Assembly (NCBI RefSeq): GCF_013155125.1
Contig: NZ_CP053564.1
Span: 4,843,501 to 4,907,500, forward strand
Source of the DNA: Pseudonocardia broussonetiae
Lineage (GTDB): Bacteria; Actinomycetota; Actinomycetes; Mycobacteriales; Pseudonocardiaceae
DNA: 64,000 nt
Reading direction: 5' to 3'
Part shown: positions 16,816-27,228 of the stretch, piece after piece
Position numbering within the stretch: position 1 is the stretch's first letter
How the letters are laid out: each line of letters begins with the position of its first letter
Made by a program: the position numbers and the translations under genes
The notes under the pieces: model-generated
The model's database searches: none
What the model was told of the DNA's origin: nothing
Seen by the model: only the letters and a program-made list of their open reading frames with translations

Positions 16816-17382
16816 GTGCGCGTGCTGGGGGTCGACCCGGGGTTGACGCGGTGCGGCCTGGGCGTCGTGGACGGGTCGAGCGGGCGGTCCGTCCGCGCCG
16901 TCGCCGTGGACGTGGTGCGCACCGCGCCGGACCTGCCGCTGGAGCGGCGGCTGCTCGCCGTCGGCGCCGAGGTGGAGCGGTGGATCGCGCTTTACGGGCC
17001 CGACGTCGTGGCGATCGAGCGGGTGTTCAGCCAGCACAACGTGCGCACGGTGATGGGCACCGCGCAGGCCAGCGGGGTGGTGGCGCTGCTCGCCGCCCGC
17101 GCCGGGCTGCCGGTCGCGTTCCACACCCCGAGCGAGGTGAAGGCCGCCGTCACCGGCGAGGGGCGGGCGGGCAAGGAGCAGGTGACGACCATGGTGACGA
17201 AGGTGCTCGGGCTGGCCGAGGCGCCCCGCCCCGCCGACGCGGCCGACGCCCTGGCGCTCGCGATCTGCCACTGCTGGCGCGCCCCGATGCTCGACCGGAT
17301 GGCGCAGGCCAAGGTGCGCAGCGACGAGCTGGCGAAGGCCCACCGAGCCCGGCTGGCGGCGGCGGCGCGAGCAGCGCGGTAG
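16816..17382 (+). CDS. ruvC: Holliday junction resolvase RuvC
   Basis: 188 aa endonuclease that cuts Holliday junctions symmetrically in concert with Ruv[22 protein letters not shown] carries the first catalytic Asp (residue 7), [19 protein letters not shown] the catalytic Glu region (about 70), and [15 protein letters not shown] the C-terminal acidic pair (about 140). GTG 16816 is chosen: GGAGGGGAG lies upstream, the SOS box precedes it, and N-termini of RuvC begin at this Val-Leu-Gly-Val-Asp. A longer in-frame extension to 16672 runs through the promoter and is rejected. Confidence 0.97.
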   Translation: MRVLGVDPGLTRCGLGVVDGSSGRSVRAVAVDVVRTAPDLPLERRLLAVGAEVERWIALYGPDVVAIERVFSQHNVRTVMGTAQASGVVALLAARAGLPVAFHTPSEVKAAVTGEGRAGKEQVTTMVTKVLGLAEAPRPADAADALALAICHCWRAPMLDRMAQAKVRSDELAKAHRARLAAAARAAR

Positions 17383-17403
17383 CGCCGCGGTGGCCCACCG
17401 GGC

Positions 17404-17477
17404 GGCTCGCACACAGGCCGCGGGGCCCGCACACAGGGCCGGACCTGTGTGCCACCACCGGACGGTGTGTGCGAGCC
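17404..17477. repeat. nested inverted repeats of GCACACA between ruvC and ruvA
   Basis: Outer arms GGCTCGCACACA (17404-17415) and TGTGTGCGAGCC (17466-17477) are perfectly complementary over 12 bp. Inside them GCACACAGG (17429-17437) pairs with CCTGTGTGC (17444-17452) around a 6-base loop. Four GCACACA words (two in each orientation) result. It starts 22 bases after the ruvC stop, so it may act as a terminator; it may also be a protein-binding site or a dispersed repeat. Confidence 0.6.
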
Positions 17478-17503
17478 TCCCGCGGGCGGCCGCCGGGGGT
17501 CGG

Positions 17504-17509
17504 TAGCGT
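17504..17509 (+). promoter_or_regulatory. -10 hexamer of ruvA promoter
   Basis: TAGCGT immediately upstream of the ruvA SOS box, in the same arrangement as TAGCCT upstream of ruvC. Confidence 0.35.
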
Positions 17510-17510
17510 G

Positions 17511-17526
17511 TCGAACTGTTGTTCGT
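17511..17526 (+). promoter_or_regulatory. LexA (SOS) box of ruvAB
   Basis: TCGAACTGTTGTTCGT matches TCGAAC-N4-GTTCGA except for the last base. It lies 18 bases before the ruvA GTG. With the ruvC box this gives each half of the resolvasome its own LexA site. Confidence 0.85.
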
Positions 17527-17544
17527 CGTCGAGAGGGGTTGTGC

Positions 17545-18144
17545 GTGATCTCGTCCGTGCGGGGTGAGGTGCTGGAGATCGCGCTCGACCACGCGGTCGT
17601 CGAGGTCGGCGGGGTGGGGCTGGCCGTCGTCGCGGCCCCCAACACCCTCGCCGGGCTGCGCCGCGGCGAGCAGGCGCGGCTGTCGACCACGCTGGTGGTG
17701 CGGGAGGACTCGCTCACGCTGTTCGGGTTCGCCGACGCCGAGCAGCGCGAGCTGTTCGGGCTGCTGCAGTCCGTCGCCGGGATCGGGCCGCGGCTGGCGC
17801 TGGCCACCCTGGCCGTGCTGAGCCCCGACGACGTCACCCGCGCGCTGCTCGACGGCGACACGAAGGTGCTGACGCGGGTGCCCGGCATCGGGCCGAAGGT
17901 GGCGCAGCGGATGGTGCTCGAGCTCAAGGACAAGGTGGTGGCCGTGCCCGCCACGGCGAGCGCGCTGACGCTCCCGGCGGCGGGGGGCACCCGCCGCGAC
18001 GAGGTGGTGGAGGCCCTGGTCGGCCTGGGCTTCACCCCGCGCCCCGCCGAGGAGGCGGTGGCCGCGGCGGCCGTCGAGAACGCCGACGCCGACGCCGCGA
18101 CGCTGCTGCGCAGCGCACTGACCCGCCTGGGTCGTCGTGGGTGA
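17545..18144 (+). CDS. ruvA: Holliday junction branch migration protein RuvA
   Basis: 199 aa. RuvA tetramers bind the four-way junction and load Ruv[21 protein letters not shown] is the N-terminal OB-fold. The two helix-hairpin-helix motifs are [17 protein letters not shown] (about 72) and [19 protein letters not shown] (about 107). The flexible acidic-pin/linker and C-terminal domain III ([23 protein letters not shown], in parts) that contacts RuvB follow. The start is GTG 17545, with GAGAGGGG upstream. Its stop overlaps ruvB by 8 bp. Confidence 0.97.
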   Translation: MISSVRGEVLEIALDHAVVEVGGVGLAVVAAPNTLAGLRRGEQARLSTTLVVREDSLTLFGFADAEQRELFGLLQSVAGIGPRLALATLAVLSPDDVTRALLDGDTKVLTRVPGIGPKVAQRMVLELKDKVVAVPATASALTLPAAGGTRRDEVVEALVGLGFTPRPAEEAVAAAAVENADADAATLLRSALTRLGRRG

Positions 18145-19162
18145 GCTGACGCCCGCCGCGGACGAGGAGGACGTCCTCGTCGACGCCACGCTGCGCCCGC
18201 GCAACCTCACCGAGTTCGTGGGGCAGCCGCGGGTGCGCGAGCAGCTGTCGCTGGTGCTGCAGGGCGCGCAGCGCCGCGGCAGCCCGCCCGACCACATCCT
18301 GCTGTCCGGCCCGCCCGGCCTGGGCAAGACGAGCCTCGCGCTGATCGTCGCCGAGGAGCTCGGCGCGGCCATCCGCCTCACCTCCGGGCCCGCGCTGGAG
18401 CGGGCGGGCGACCTCGCCGCGATGCTGTCCAACCTCGCGCCCGGCGACGTCCTGTTCATCGACGAGATCCACCGCATCGCCCGCCCGGCCGAGGAGATGC
18501 TCTACCTCGCGATGGAGGACTTCCGCGTCGACGTCGTCGTCGGCAAGGGCCCCGGCGCCACGAGCATCCCGCTCGACATCGCCCCGTTCACCCTCGTCGG
18601 CGCGACCACCCGGTCCGGGGCGCTCACCGGCCCGCTGCGCGACCGCTTCGGCTTCACCGCGCACATGGAGTTCTACGAGCCCGCCGAGCTGGAGCTCGTG
18701 CTGCGGCGCGCCGCGGTCATCCTCGGCGTCGACCTGCACCCCGACGGCGCCGCCGAGATCGCCGGGCGCTCCCGCGGCACCCCCCGCATCGCCAACCGGC
18801 TGCTGCGCCGCGTCCGCGACTTCGCCGAGGTCCGCGCGGACGGCACCGTCACGCGCACGGTCGCCCGCGACGCCCTGGCCGTCTACGACGTCGACGAGCT
18901 GGGCCTGGACCGCCTCGACCGCGCGGTGCTCGGCGCGCTGGTCCGGTCGTTCGGCGGCGGGCCGGTCGGGGTGTCGACGCTGGCGGTCGCAGTGGGGGAG
19001 GAGCCGGGTACCGTCGAGGAGGTCTGCGAGCCCTACCTCGTGCGCGCCGGGATGCTCGCGCGCACGCCGAGGGGCCGGGTCGCCACGGCGACGGCGTGGG
19101 CCCACCTGGGCCTGACCGCCCCGCCCGACGTCGTCCCGGGTGGCCCTCCGCCGCTGTTCTGA
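18137..19162 (+). CDS. ruvB: Holliday junction branch migration ATPase RuvB
   Basis: 341 aa AAA+ motor that drives branch migration with Ruv[19 protein letters not shown] is the RuvB N-terminal signature. Walker A is [14 protein letters not shown] (about residue 55), Walker [12 protein letters not shown] (about 105), sensor 1 region [20 protein letters not shown], and the winged-helix C-terminus ends [23 protein letters not shown] 18137 sits inside the end of ruvA, so the pair is translationally coupled. Confidence 0.98.
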   Translation: MGELTPAADEEDVLVDATLRPRNLTEFVGQPRVREQLSLVLQGAQRRGSPPDHILLSGPPGLGKTSLALIVAEELGAAIRLTSGPALERAGDLAAMLSNLAPGDVLFIDEIHRIARPAEEMLYLAMEDFRVDVVVGKGPGATSIPLDIAPFTLVGATTRSGALTGPLRDRFGFTAHMEFYEPAELELVLRRAAVILGVDLHPDGAAEIAGRSRGTPRIANRLLRRVRDFAEVRADGTVTRTVARDALAVYDVDELGLDRLDRAVLGALVRSFGGGPVGVSTLAVAVGEEPGTVEEVCEPYLVRAGMLARTPRGRVATATAWAHLGLTAPPDVVPGGPPPLF

Positions 19163-19216
19163 GGCCGGGCTGGCAGACTCAGCGACCGGCCGACGACGTG
19201 CGGAGATGCGGAGACC

Positions 19217-19633
19217 ATGGACCTCTCACTGCTGTTCCCCCTGTTCATCCTGCTGCTGTTCATCCCGATCTTCCTGTCGGGGCGCAAGCAGCGCCGGCAG
19301 ATGCAGGAGATGCAGCAGCTGCAGTCCGACCTGCAGGTCGGTGACATCGTCGTCACCACGTCGGGGCTGCGCGCCACCGTCGTCGACGTCTCCTACGAGG
19401 AGACCGTCGACCTCGAGATCGCCGACGACGTCGTCACCACGTGGGTGCGCGCCGCGGTCCGCGAGAAGGTCGTGGCCACCGAGGAGACCCCGGCGAGCAC
19501 CGCCCCGGCCGAGGACGGGACCCTCACGACCGGCACCGACGACGCCCCCCCGTCGTTGACGAAGGACACGTCGCGCGTCGAGGACCCGTCGCTCGTCCGG
19601 GACACCGAGTCGCGCGGCCCCGGCCAGAACTGA
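19217..19633 (+). CDS. yajC: preprotein translocase subunit YajC
   Basis: 138 aa, one N-terminal transmembrane helix (LLFPLFILLLFIPIFLSGRK, residues about 5-24) followed by the YajC signature KQRRQMQEMQQLQSDLQVGD and GDIVVTTSGLRATVVDV. A longer than usual hydrophilic C-terminal tail, rich in Thr, Asp and Glu, extends past residue 90. It associates with SecDF at the Sec translocon. Start ATG 19217. It leads the yajC-secD-secF-apt run. Confidence 0.95.
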   Translation: MDLSLLFPLFILLLFIPIFLSGRKQRRQMQEMQQLQSDLQVGDIVVTTSGLRATVVDVSYEETVDLEIADDVVTTWVRAAVREKVVATEETPASTAPAEDGTLTTGTDDAPPSLTKDTSRVEDPSLVRDTESRGPGQN

Positions 19634-19697
19634 CGCCGGAGCCCGCCGAACCCCCCGCCGCGGCACCCGCCGCGGTGCGCAGTCAGGAAGAGACACC

Positions 19698-21494
19698 GTG
19701 GCCACCACCCCGGGGCAGATCCGCCCCTGGCGCTACCTCGCGTCGTTCGTCGGCGTCATCGCCGTCCTGTACTCGCTGGTGTTCTTCACCGGCGGCGGCG
19801 GGATCACGCCCAAGCTCGGCATCGACCTGCAGGGCGGCACCCGCGTCACGCTGGAGGCCCGCACCGAGACCGGTGCGCAGGCGCCGCGCGACCAGCTGCT
19901 CCAGGCGCAGGCGATCATCCAGCAGCGCGTCGACGGGCTCGGCGTCGGCGGCTCCGAGGTGGTGCTCGACGGCAACAACCTGACGATCACCGTCCCCGGT
20001 GACGACGGCGAGCAGGCCCGGTCGCTGGGCCAGACCGCGCAGCTGCGCATCCGCGAGGTCATCGGCGGCCCGATCGCGGCCACGGCGGCTCCGGCGCCGA
20101 CGGACCCGGCGGCCGTGCCCGGCGCCCCCGACCCGGCGGCCCCCGCCGACCCGGCCGCTCCCGCCGACCCGGCCGGGGCCGACCCCGCCGCTCCGACGGA
20201 CGCGCCGCAGGGCGCGGGCCCGCCGGTCGTCGAGACCGACGTGGCGCCGATCGCGCAGACCACACCCCTGACGGCTCCCACTCCCGAGCCGACGCCCGAG
20301 CCCGAGCCGACGCCCGACGCCCCGGCCGCCACCGTCCCCGACGCCCCGGCCGACCCCGAGCTCGCCGCCGCCATCGACGCGGCCCGCGCGCAGCGCCAGA
20401 GCACCGACCCGGCCGTCCAGGAGCAGGCGCTCCTCGCGCTCGACTGCGCCGCGAACGACCCGCTGCGCGGCTACGACGACCCGTCGCTGCCGCTGGTCGC
20501 CTGCGACGTCGACGGCACGGCCAAGTACGTCCTCGCGCCGATCCTGCTCGAGGGCACCGAGATCGCCGGCGCGCAGGCCCAGCCCGCGCAGGGCGGCATC
20601 GGCACCGTGGTGAGCGTCCAGTTCACCAGTTCCGGCGCGGCCACGTGGGGCGCCTACACCTCGGCCAACGTCGGCAAGAACGCCGCGTTCGTGCTCGACG
20701 GCGAGGTCGTCTCCGCGCCCACGGTCAACCAGCCGATCTACGGCGACACCCAGATCGAGGGGCAGTTCACGCCGGAGGAGGCCCAGGACCTCGCGGGCAT
20801 CCTGCGCTACGGCTCGCTGCCGCTGTCGTTCACCGCGTCGGAGGCGCAGACCGTCTCGGCGACGCTCGGGCTGGCCTCGCTGCAGGCCGGGCTGATCGCG
20901 GGCGGCATCGGCCTGCTGCTGGTGTTCGTCTACTGCCTGATCTACTACCGCGTCCTGGGCGTGTTGACGATCCTGTCGCTGGTCCTGTCCGGTGCCGTCG
21001 TCTACGCGGTGCTGGTCCTGCTCGGGCGCTGGATCGGGTTCACCCTCGACCTCGCGGGCGTCGCCGGGTTCATCGTCGCCATCGGCATCACCGCCGACTC
21101 GTTCGTGATCTTCTTCGAACGGCTCAAGGACGAGATGCGGGAGGGCCGCACGTTCCGCTCGGCCGTCCCGCGGGCCTGGGTGCGGGCGCGGCGCACGATC
21201 CTCGCCGCCGACGCCGTCAGCTTCCTGGCCTCGGTCGTGCTCTACGTCCTCGCCGTCGGCCAGGTGAAGGGCTTCGCGTTCACCCTCGGCCTGTCCACGG
21301 TGCTCGACCTCGTGGTCGTGTTCCTGGTGACGCACCCGCTGGTGGCGCTCGCGTCCAACAACAAGGTGTTCGGCAGCTCGAAGTACTCCGGGCTCGGGTC
21401 CGTCGCGAGGATGGGGGCCGAGCGCAAGAAGGCCGCCGCCGCGTCCGCGCGGCCCGTGTCCACGGGCTCGGCGTCGACCACGAAGGGGGCCTGA
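19698..21494 (+). CDS. secD: protein translocase subunit SecD
   Basis: 598 aa RND-type membrane protein that uses the proton gradient to pull preproteins out of SecYEG. First helix at about residues 14-34. Motif KLGIDLQGGTRVTLEA (about 38) and the P1 region RVDGLGVGGSEVVLDGNN follow. FTPEEAQDLAGILRYGSLP precedes five C-terminal helices with IVAIGITADSFVIFFERLKDE. Between about residues 127 and 225 is a ~100-residue Ala/Pro/Asp/Thr-rich insertion (repeated PAAPADPA and PTPEPEPTPD words) in the extracytoplasmic domain, longer than in well-studied SecD. GTG start; secF follows after one base. Confidence 0.96.
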   Translation: MATTPGQIRPWRYLASFVGVIAVLYSLVFFTGGGGITPKLGIDLQGGTRVTLEARTETGAQAPRDQLLQAQAIIQQRVDGLGVGGSEVVLDGNNLTITVPGDDGEQARSLGQTAQLRIREVIGGPIAATAAPAPTDPAAVPGAPDPAAPADPAAPADPAGADPAAPTDAPQGAGPPVVETDVAPIAQTTPLTAPTPEPTPEPEPTPDAPAATVPDAPADPELAAAIDAARAQRQSTDPAVQEQALLALDCAANDPLRGYDDPSLPLVACDVDGTAKYVLAPILLEGTEIAGAQAQPAQGGIGTVVSVQFTSSGAATWGAYTSANVGKNAAFVLDGEVVSAPTVNQPIYGDTQIEGQFTPEEAQDLAGILRYGSLPLSFTASEAQTVSATLGLASLQAGLIAGGIGLLLVFVYCLIYYRVLGVLTILSLVLSGAVVYAVLVLLGRWIGFTLDLAGVAGFIVAIGITADSFVIFFERLKDEMREGRTFRSAVPRAWVRARRTILAADAVSFLASVVLYVLAVGQVKGFAFTLGLSTVLDLVVVFLVTHPLVALASNNKVFGSSKYSGLGSVARMGAERKKAAAASARPVSTGSASTTKGA

Positions 21495-21495
21495 C

Positions 21496-22698
21496 ATGGC
21501 CAGCGTCTTCGCCCGCCTCTACACCGGCACCGGTGCGTTCGACATCGTCGGGCGCCGCCGCACGTGGTACCTCGGCTTCGGGGTGCTCCTGCTGGTCTGC
21601 CTGCTGTCGATCGTGCTCCGCGGGTTCAACCTGGGCATCGACTTCACCGGTGGCACCCAGATCCAGTTCCCGACCTCCGGCACGAGCCAGGAGGTCCAGG
21701 TCGAGGACGTGCGCGCGGTGTACGAGCGCGCGATCGGCGAGGAGCCCGCGGCCGTGCAGATCGCCGGCACCGGTGCCGCGCAGTCGGTGCAGATCCGGTC
21801 CGAGACGCTCGACGCCGCCCAGCTCGTCGCGCTCAAGCAGGCGCTGTTCGACGAGTTCGCGCCGCTGGGCGCCGACGGCGCGCCGAACCCGTCCGCGATC
21901 AGCGACAGCGCCGTCAGCGGCAGCTGGGGCGACCAGATCACGCGGCAGGCGCTGATCGCGCTCGTGGTGTTCCTCGTGCTGGTCACGCTGTTCCTGGCGT
22001 TCTACTTCGAGCGCGCGATGGCCGTGGCGGCGCTGGTGGCGCTGGTGCACGACGTCGTCGTCACCGCGGGGATCTACTCGCTGATCGGGTTCGAGGTCAC
22101 GCCGTCCACGGTCATCGGCCTGCTGACGATCCTCGGGTTCTCCCTCTACGACACCGTCGTCGTGTTCGACAAGGTCAAGGAGAACACCCGCGGGCTGCTC
22201 GGGCTCTCGCGGCGCACCTACGCCGAGGCGGCCAACCTCGCGCTCAACCAGACGCTCATGCGCTCGATCAACACCTCGCTCATCGCGGTGCTGCCGGTGC
22301 TGGGCCTGCTGGTGATCGGAGTCGGGCTGCTCGGCGTCGGCACGCTGGCCGACCTCGCGCTGGTGCAGATGGTCGGCATCATCGCCGGCGCGGTGTCGTC
22401 GCTGCTGCTGGCCACGCCGCTGCTCGTCGACCTCAAGATGCGCGACCCGAAGGTCCGCGAGCAGGCCGAGCGGGTCCGGATGCGCCGGGCGCGGGCGAGC
22501 GCGGCCCTCGCCGGGGCCACCGGGACCGAGGGCGCCGACCCCGACACCTCCGACGACGACGTGCTCGCCACCGAGCTGCGCAAGGAGAAGGCGCTCTCGG
22601 CCGCATCGGGCGTGCCCGCGCGCGCCGGGCGCCCCGCGGGGTCGTCGCGCGACCGGAAGCCGGCCGCCAACCGGCCCACCGGACGGCGGCGCGCGTGA
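21496..22698 (+). CDS. secF: protein translocase subunit SecF
   Basis: 400 aa, six predicted membrane helices. Signature [20 protein letters not shown] (about 42-62) and the core [24 protein letters not shown] with the functionally important Asp in helix 4. The C-terminal ~60 residues are a basic, low-complexity cytoplasmic tail ([20 protein letters not shown]). It partners with SecD. Its stop overlaps the apt GTG (GTGA). Confidence 0.96.
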   Translation: MASVFARLYTGTGAFDIVGRRRTWYLGFGVLLLVCLLSIVLRGFNLGIDFTGGTQIQFPTSGTSQEVQVEDVRAVYERAIGEEPAAVQIAGTGAAQSVQIRSETLDAAQLVALKQALFDEFAPLGADGAPNPSAISDSAVSGSWGDQITRQALIALVVFLVLVTLFLAFYFERAMAVAALVALVHDVVVTAGIYSLIGFEVTPSTVIGLLTILGFSLYDTVVVFDKVKENTRGLLGLSRRTYAEAANLALNQTLMRSINTSLIAVLPVLGLLVIGVGLLGVGTLADLALVQMVGIIAGAVSSLLLATPLLVDLKMRDPKVREQAERVRMRRARASAALAGATGTEGADPDTSDDDVLATELRKEKALSAASGVPARAGRPAGSSRDRKPAANRPTGRRRA

Positions 22699-23243
22699 CG
22701 GTCGCCGACCCCGACCTCGACGAGGACGGCTCGCTCACCCACGTCCTGGGCCTGGTCCACGACGTCCCCGACCACCCCCGCCCCGGGATCCTGTTCAAGG
22801 ACCTGACGCCGGTGTTCGCCGACGCCCGCGCGTTCACGACGGTCGCCACCGAGCTGGCCGCACGGGTGGGGGAGGCCGACCTCGTCGCCGGGATCGAGGC
22901 CCGCGGGTTCCTGCTCGGGGCCGCGGTGGCGCTCGTCGCGGGGACCGGGGTGGTGCCGGTGCGCAAGGCGGGCAAGCTGCCCCGCGTCGCCGGGTCGCGC
23001 ACCTACGACCTGGAGTACGGCACGGCCACCCTGGAGCTCCCGGCGGGCACCGTGCCGCCGGGCGCGCGCGTGTTCGTCGTCGACGACGTGCTGGCCACGG
23101 GCGGCACCGCCGCGGCCGCGGCGGCGCTGCTCACCGACGCCGGCGCCGAGGTCGTCGGGTTCGGCGTCCTGCTGGAGCTCACGGCCCTGGCCGGCCGCTC
23201 GGTGCTGGCGCCGGTCCCGGTGCACGCGCTGCTGCACGCCTGA
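22695..23243 (+). CDS. apt: adenine phosphoribosyltransferase
   Basis: 182 aa purine-salvage enzyme: adenine + PRPP to AMP + PPi. The PRPP-binding loop is [20 protein letters not shown] (about residue 117). The substrate region [30 protein letters not shown] and the N-terminal [20 protein letters not shown] (each read in parts) are typical of Apt. GTG 22695 overlaps the secF stop by 4 bp. In M. tuberculosis a lipoprotein gene separates secF from apt; here they are directly coupled. Confidence 0.95.
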   Translation: MTVADPDLDEDGSLTHVLGLVHDVPDHPRPGILFKDLTPVFADARAFTTVATELAARVGEADLVAGIEARGFLLGAAVALVAGTGVVPVRKAGKLPRVAGSRTYDLEYGTATLELPAGTVPPGARVFVVDDVLATGGTAAAAAALLTDAGAEVVGFGVLLELTALAGRSVLAPVPVHALLHA

Positions 23244-23257
23244 GCCGCCGGGGCGAC

Positions 23258-23263
23258 TATCCT
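23258..23263 (+). promoter_or_regulatory. -10 hexamer of relA, leaderless
   Basis: TATCCT, 6 bases before the relA GTG and 15 after the apt stop. There is no Shine-Dalgarno, so relA probably has its own leaderless transcript besides any read-through from apt. Confidence 0.55.
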
Positions 23264-23269
23264 CGAGCC

Positions 23270-25585
23270 GTGACCGATGTCCAGCCGGTGGCGCCCCCGG
23301 TCCCCACGCCGGACGGGCCCGCCAAGCCCTCGGCCACCCGGCGCGTCCGCGCCCGGATCGCGCGCCGCATGACCCCGCAGCGGGTGGCCGTCGTCGCCCC
23401 GGTGCTGGAGCCGCTGGCGAGCATCCACCGGACGCTGCACCCCAAGGCCGACCTCGCGCTGCTGCAGCGCGCGTTCGACGTCGCCGACGTCAAGCACGAG
23501 GGCCAGAAGCGCAAGTCCGGCGACCCCTACATCACCCACCCGCTCGCCGTCGCGACGATCCTGGCCGAGCTGGGCATGGACACGACGACGCTGGTGGCGG
23601 CGCTGCTGCACGACACCGTCGAGGACACCGGGTACTCCCTCGACGACCTGCGCACCGAGTTCGGCGACGAAGTGGCGCACCTCGTCGACGGCGTCACGAA
23701 GCTCGACAAGGTCGAGTTCGGCAACGCGGCCGAGGCCGAGACGATCCGCAAGATGATCGTCGCGATGGCCCGCGACCCGCGCGTGCTGGTGATCAAGCTG
23801 TCCGACCGGCTGCACAACATGCGGACCATGCGCTTCCTGCCGCCGGAGAAGCAGGCGAAGAAGGCGCGCGAGACGCTGGAGGTCTTCGCCCCGCTCGCGC
23901 ACCGGCTCGGGATGGCCACGGTCAAGTGGGAGCTGGAGGACCTGTCCTTCGCGATCCTGCACCCCAAGAAGTACTCCGAGATCGTGCGGCTGGTCGCCAC
24001 CCGCGCGCCCTCGCGCGACACCTACCTCAAGCAGGTCATCGACGAGGTCACCCAGCAGCTCGACGCCGCCCGGATCGCCGCCACCGTCGAGGGCCGGCCC
24101 AAGCACTACTGGTCGATCTACCGCAAGATGATCGTCAAGGGGCGCGACTTCGACGACATCCACGACCTGGTCGGCGTGCGGGTGATGGTCGACGAGGTGC
24201 GCGACTGCTACGCGGCCATGGGCATGGTGCACGCGCTGTGGCAGCCGATGCCGGGGCGCTTCAAGGACTACATCGCCCAGCCGCGGTTCGGGGTCTACCA
24301 GTCGCTGCACACGACCGTCATCGGGCCGGACGGCAAGCCGCTGGAGTGCCAGATCCGCACCCGCGAGATGCACCACACCGCGGAGTACGGCATCGCGGCG
24401 CACTGGCGCTACAAGGAGACCAAGGGCTCGCACACCGGCAGCACCGTCGACGTCGACGACATGTCGTGGATGCGCCAGCTGCTCGACTGGCAGCGGGAGG
24501 CGGCCGACCCCGGCGACTTCCTGGAGTCGCTGCGCTTCGACCTGGGCACCAAGGAGATCTTCGTCTTCACGCCCAAGGGCGACGTCATCACGCTGCCGCA
24601 GGGCTCCACCCCGGTCGACCTGGCCTACGCGGTGCACACCGAGGTCGGCAACCGCTGCATCGGCAGCCGCGTCAACGGCCGGCTGGTGGCGCTGGAGCGC
24701 AAGCTCGAGTCCGGCGACGTCGTCGAGATCTTCACCTCCAAGGCCGAGGGCGCGGGGCCCAGCCGCGACTGGCTCGCCTTCGCCGCGTCCCCGCGCGCCC
24801 GCACCAAGATCAAGCAGTGGTTCGCCAAGGAGCGCCGCGAGGAGGCGATCGAGGGCGGCAAGGAGGCCATCACCCGCGAGGCCCGCCGCACCGGCATGCC
24901 TCTGCAGCGCCTGGTGTCGGCCGACTCGATGGCCGCGCTGTCGCGCGAGCTGCACTTCCCCGACCTGTCCGGGCTCTACGCTGCGGTGGGGGAGGGCCAC
25001 GTCAGCGCCCGGCACGTCGTGCAGCGCCTCGTCGCACTGCTGGGCGGGATGGAGGACGCGGAGGAGGAGCTCGCCGAGCGGTCCACCCCGTCGACGATCC
25101 GGACCCGCCGCGCCACCGGCGACGCGGGCGTCGTCGTCAAGGGGGAGTCGGCCGACCTCGCCGACCTCTACACGAAGCTCGCCCGCTGCTGCACGCCCGT
25201 GCCCGGCGACGACATCCTCGGCTTCGTCACCCGCGGCGGTGGCATCTCCGTGCACCGCACCGACTGCACCAACGCCACCGAGCTGCAGAACCGCGCGGAG
25301 CGGCTCGTCGACGTCGCCTGGTCGGTGTCGGCGGGGTCGGTGTTCCTCGTCGCGATCCAGGCCGAGGCGCTCGACCGGCACCGCCTGCTCTCCGACATCA
25401 CCAAGGTCCTCGCCGACGAGAAGGTCAACATCCTGTCGGCGTCGGTCACGACGTCGCGCGACCGCGTCGCGGTGTCGCGGTTCAGCTTCGAGATGGGCGA
25501 CCCCAAGCACCTGGGGCACGTGCTGCGGGCGGTGCGCAACGTCGAGGGCGTCTACGACGTGTACCGGGTGACCAGCGCGTCCTGA
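23270..25585 (+). CDS. relA: bifunctional (p)ppGpp synthetase/hydrolase (RelA/SpoT, Rsh)
   Basis: 771 aa stringent-response enzyme. The HD hydrolase domain has [20 protein letters not shown] and [17 protein letters not shown] (about residues 90-125). The synthetase domain has [32 protein letters not shown] and [20 protein letters not shown] (about 280-370), with [12 protein letters not shown] closing it. A TGS domain ([20 protein letters not shown], about 430), a helical/zinc-finger region ([20 protein letters not shown], about 640) and a C-terminal ACT domain follow. The presence of the HD motif indicates hydrolase as well as synthetase activity. Start GTG 23270. Confidence 0.97.
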   Translation: MTDVQPVAPPVPTPDGPAKPSATRRVRARIARRMTPQRVAVVAPVLEPLASIHRTLHPKADLALLQRAFDVADVKHEGQKRKSGDPYITHPLAVATILAELGMDTTTLVAALLHDTVEDTGYSLDDLRTEFGDEVAHLVDGVTKLDKVEFGNAAEAETIRKMIVAMARDPRVLVIKLSDRLHNMRTMRFLPPEKQAKKARETLEVFAPLAHRLGMATVKWELEDLSFAILHPKKYSEIVRLVATRAPSRDTYLKQVIDEVTQQLDAARIAATVEGRPKHYWSIYRKMIVKGRDFDDIHDLVGVRVMVDEVRDCYAAMGMVHALWQPMPGRFKDYIAQPRFGVYQSLHTTVIGPDGKPLECQIRTREMHHTAEYGIAAHWRYKETKGSHTGSTVDVDDMSWMRQLLDWQREAADPGDFLESLRFDLGTKEIFVFTPKGDVITLPQGSTPVDLAYAVHTEVGNRCIGSRVNGRLVALERKLESGDVVEIFTSKAEGAGPSRDWLAFAASPRARTKIKQWFAKERREEAIEGGKEAITREARRTGMPLQRLVSADSMAALSRELHFPDLSGLYAAVGEGHVSARHVVQRLVALLGGMEDAEEELAERSTPSTIRTRRATGDAGVVVKGESADLADLYTKLARCCTPVPGDDILGFVTRGGGISVHRTDCTNATELQNRAERLVDVAWSVSAGSVFLVAIQAEALDRHRLLSDITKVLADEKVNILSASVTTSRDRVAVSRFSFEMGDPKHLGHVLRAVRNVEGVYDVYRVTSAS

Positions 25586-25601
25586 CGCGGCCGGGCCACC
25601 C

Positions 25602-27185
25602 TCAGGGCGCGCCGGTCCACAGGTCGCAGTGGTGCGCCGCCGCGAACTCCGCGGCCGGGACGTCGCTCGTCGCGCCCGCGGTGATCGTCCGGACCGGTCC
25701 GCCGGCGCCCCAGGCCGGCCAGCCGGGGTCGCCGGTGCGGGCGAACCGCGCCCACGCCGCCACCAGGTCGGTCGCGGTGCCCTGCTGCGCGGCGGTCAGC
25801 GGAGGACCGGGCCGCAGGTCGAACAGGTAGGGGACCTCGGCGCCGTGCACCACGCCGTCGGCCAGGTCGGGGGCGGGCGCGGCGAACGGCGAGGGCGCGC
25901 GGGTGTCGGCGAACTCGTAGGCGAACACGGGGCCGCGGCCGGCGAGGCGGTCGTAGGTCGCGAGCGCGGGGCAGGCGTAGGCCCGGTCGGTGACGACGTC
26001 GGCCCAGGCGCGCGACGGGCTGCGGTCGCCGGGGGCGTAGGCGCGGCCGACCTCCCGCGCCCGGTCGCCCGCGGCCCGGGCCAGCAGCGTCCGGAACGTC
26101 GACGCGTCGAGCGTCGGGAGGAAGGCGTGGGTGAACAGGACGCCCTCGTCGCGGACGGTGCCCGCGAGCACCGGCACCGGCGGCGCCTGCGCCAGCACGT
26201 CCGACGGGCGGCGCGGCAGCGTGGGCGTGCCGACCGCGGGGCTCCAGTAGCCGGGCACGCCGACGAGGCGCTCGACGGGCAGCGCGCGCAGGCAGGCGAG
26301 CCGGTCGTCGTCCCGCCGCCCGTCGTCCCGCCGCCCGTCGTCCCGCCGCCCGTCGTCGCAGCCCAGGGCGTCGGCCGTCGCCTCGCCCATGTCCTCGGCG
26401 ACGGGCAGCGCCTTCCAGGTGTCGCCCACGGGGCCGGTGCCGGGCCCGATGACGTCGACGACGTTGGCGGTGCCGCAGCCGCCGCTCTGCATCACCGCCC
26501 GCGCGAACAGCCCGCCCGCGGCGGGGGAGGCGAGCTGCGCGCACACGCCGTCGGCCCCCGCCGACTCCCCGGCGAGGGTGACCAGCTCCGGGTCGCCGCC
26601 GAACGCGGCGGCGTTGCGCGCCACCCAGACCAGCGCGGCCTGCTGGTCCTGGATGCCGAACGCGCCCGACCCGGACAGCTCCGGCAGGGCGAGGAAGCCC
26701 AGCGGGCCCAGCCGGTAGTTGACGGTGACGACGACGAGCCCGGCGCGCGCGAGCCGGCGCGGGTCGTAGTCGGCGCCCGCGCCCGCGGAGAATCCGCCGC
26801 CGTGCAGCCACACCAGCACCGGCAGGCGGGCGCCGGCGGTGGTGCCCGCGGGGACGGTGACGTCGAGGGTCAGGCAGTCCTCGTCGGCGCTGGCGGCGGT
26901 GGCGTGCGGGACGCCGGGCGCCGCGGCGGTCTGCGGGCAGCGCGAGCCCGGGCCGGTCGCGTCGCGGACGCCGCTCCAGGGCTCGGGCGGGCGCGGCGGC
27001 ACCCAGCGCGGGGTCGGGGCGGCGTAGGGGACGTCGCCGAAGCGCAGGACGTCACCGTCGAGCAGCCCCCGGAGCTCGCCCTGCTCGACGCGGACGGTCT
27101 CGTCGAGCGGAGCGGGCCCGCCGCACCCGGCCACCGCGAGCACGGCCAGCGCGAGCAGCGCGCACACGACCGGGCGGGGGAGCAC
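25602..27185 (-). CDS. type B carboxylesterase lipoprotein
   Basis: About 527 aa alpha/beta-hydrolase. Start GTG 27185 gives [21 protein letters not shown], a type II signal peptide with lipobox AVAGC, so it should be a lipid-anchored extracytoplasmic enzyme; a GTG seven codons upstream is an alternative. Nucleophile Ser in [16 protein letters not shown], oxyanion loop [18 protein letters not shown], acid in [10 protein letters not shown] and His in [13 protein letters not shown] all fit the carboxylesterase/para-nitrobenzyl esterase family. A run of three perfect 15-bp repeats encodes DDGRR x3 in mid-protein. It is convergent with relA (16-bp gap) and ends at 25602. Confidence 0.92.
   Translation of the reverse strand: MLPRPVVCALLALAVLAVAGCGGPAPLDETVRVEQGELRGLLDGDVLRFGDVPYAAPTPRWVPPRPPEPWSGVRDATGPGSRCPQTAAAPGVPHATAASADEDCLTLDVTVPAGTTAGARLPVLVWLHGGGFSAGAGADYDPRRLARAGLVVVTVNYRLGPLGFLALPELSGSGAFGIQDQQAALVWVARNAAAFGGDPELVTLAGESAGADGVCAQLASPAAGGLFARAVMQSGGCGTANVVDVIGPGTGPVGDTWKALPVAEDMGEATADALGCDDGRRDDGRRDDGRRDDDRLACLRALPVERLVGVPGYWSPAVGTPTLPRRPSDVLAQAPPVPVLAGTVRDEGVLFTHAFLPTLDASTFRTLLARAAGDRAREVGRAYAPGDRSPSRAWADVVTDRAYACPALATYDRLAGRGPVFAYEFADTRAPSPFAAPAPDLADGVVHGAEVPYLFDLRPGPPLTAAQQGTATDLVAAWARFARTGDPGWPAWGAGGPVRTITAGATSDVPAAEFAAAHHCDLWTGAP
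26306..26350 (-). repeat. three tandem 15-bp repeats within the esterase gene
   Basis: CGTCGTCCCGCCGCC occurs three times without a mismatch at 26306, 26321 and 26336, with a partial fourth copy. It keeps the reading frame (5 codons) and adds DDGRR units. Likely a slippage-expanded surface loop. Confidence 0.9.
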
Positions 27186-27228
27186 GCACCGATCGTGCCC
27201 GAGCACGGTCGGTGACCGCGGCCGGTGG

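Noticed and set aside
23003..25519. 838-codon open frame antisense to relA
   Set aside because: Shadow frame; relA on the plus strand has all catalytic motifs.
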